Positions 4,953-5,560 of a DNA stretch of 5,560 nt are shown here, in pieces; position 1 is the first letter of the stretch, and every line of letters starts with the position of its first letter. The notes under the pieces are model-generated. The model was not told where the DNA came from, did no database searches, and saw nothing but the letters and a program-made list of their open reading frames with translations. Both the position numbers and the translations under genes were made by a program. This DNA comes from a bacterium (GTDB taxonomy: Bacteria > UBP18 > UBA7526): NCBI GenBank assembly GCA_018903055.1, contig JAHIPW010000046.1, forward strand, positions 1-5,560. The letters are read 5' to 3'.

Positions 4953-5560
4953 ATGAATGAACTAAGAAAAGACCCTATTTTAGGAAGATGGGTAATTATT
5001 TCTACGGAGCGCAGTCGAAGGCCTGATTCTTTTGCTTCTCCCCAGGTGGTAACGAAGGAGAAGGCCGCCATCTGTCCCTTCTGTGAGGGCAATGAAAAGA
5101 TGACCCCGCCAGAGATCTGGGCCCTAAGGCCAGATAAGTCAAAGCGCGATACCCCGGGTTGGAAAGTACGGGTAGTGGCCAATAAATTCCCGGCTCTGGG
5201 TATAGATGGAGAATTGATACGTCGAGGGGTGGGGATGTTTGATATGATCAGTGGCTTTGGGGCCCACGAAGTAATCATTGAGACCCCGGATCACGATAAG
5301 AACCTGAAGGATCAGAGTAGCGAAGAGTTGGGCGAAGTTTTGAAGACCTTCCAATACCGAATAGCCGACCTCCATAAGGATAAACGTCTCCGCTATGTCT
5401 TAGTCTTTAAGAACGAAGGCCGGGAGGCCGGGGCCTCTTTAGAGCATCCCCACTCCCAGCTCATTGCCACCCCCGCCACCCCTAAAAGAGTAAAGGAAGA
5501 ATTGGTGGGTTCCAAGAACTACTTTGAAGCCAAGGAGAGATGCATCTACTGCGACATCCT
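4953..5560 (+). CDS. galT: Galactose-1-phosphate uridylyltransferase (GalT-type), 5' part
   Basis: ATG 4953 follows AAGGAGGT (4937-4944) by 8 nt. The frame stays open to the window edge for 202 codons, so the gene is cut by the window rather than broken. GalT swaps UMP between UDP-glucose and galactose-1-phosphate in the Leloir pathway. The start MNELRKDPILGRWVIIS is typical of the family. Likely zinc ligands are C41 and C44 (CPFC), H114 (TPDH) and H165, and the uridylylated nucleophile is H167 in HPHSQ (165-169), with N154 and Q169 at conserved positions. A second Cys pair, C197 and C200 (CIYC), begins the C-terminal half. Related HIT-superfamily enzymes such as ADP-glucose phosphorylase share these motifs, so substrate choice is uncertain. 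It is separated from gltX by 183 bp of repeats and is probably a separate unit. Confidence 0.88.
   Translation, partial: MNELRKDPILGRWVIISTERSRRPDSFASPQVVTKEKAAICPFCEGNEKMTPPEIWALRPDKSKRDTPGWKVRVVANKFPALGIDGELIRRGVGMFDMISGFGAHEVIIETPDHDKNLKDQSSEELGEVLKTFQYRIADLHKDKRLRYVLVFKNEGREAGASLEHPHSQLIATPATPKRVKEELVGSKNYFEAKERCIYCDI

Noticed and set aside
4874-5375. Minus-strand open frames opposite galT
   Set aside because: They lie opposite a well-conserved galT frame, match no family I recognise and have no convincing start context.

Overview
The window is a compact, gene-dense bacterial segment with every recognised gene on the + strand. It runs: 3' end of radA, a membrane-anchored PIN/TRAM protein (YacL type), ispD, ispF, an L,D-transpeptidase, gltX, and the 5' part of a galT-type uridylyltransferase. 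The order radA - yacL - ispD - ispF - gltX matches the backbone known from Bacillus subtilis (radA-disA-yacL-ispD-ispF-gltX). Here disA is absent and an L,D-transpeptidase gene sits between ispF and gltX. Arg codons are mostly AGA/AGG and Ile is often ATA. I read the source as an uncultured or deep-branching bacterium that uses the MEP isoprenoid pathway and has a peptidoglycan wall. A candidate phylum such as Omnitrophota or Aerophobota is a guess from the style of the intergenic repeats, and nothing here fixes the phylum.

Layout. 1-171 is the RadA C-terminus. 172-303 is a repeat-rich gap with small hairpins. 321-1295 is the PIN/TRAM protein. 1296-1381 is filled by a 65-bp imperfect inverted repeat built from 7-bp units. 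1382-2083 is ispD. 2061-2185 is a nested repeat region that begins inside the end of ispD and carries phased GTTAC units, a 19-bp direct repeat and a GC-rich hairpin. 2207-2668 (ispF), 2665-3324 (L,D-transpeptidase) and 3321-4769 (gltX) form a tightly coupled trio with 4-nt overlaps. 4770-4952 is a gap with two further short-period arrays. 4953-5560 is galT, cut by the window edge.

The genes are housekeeping: IspD and IspF catalyse two steps of the MEP pathway (the intervening IspE is not here), GltX charges tRNA-Glu, RadA acts in recombination, and the L,D-transpeptidase acts on the wall. The least ordinary content lies between them. All four non-overlapping gene junctions carry short-period, palindrome-prone repeats that share an ATCGGT/ACCGAT core, whereas the two overlapping junctions leave no room for any. 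No obviously new enzyme system is visible, so the intergenic repeat family is the best candidate for something not well described.
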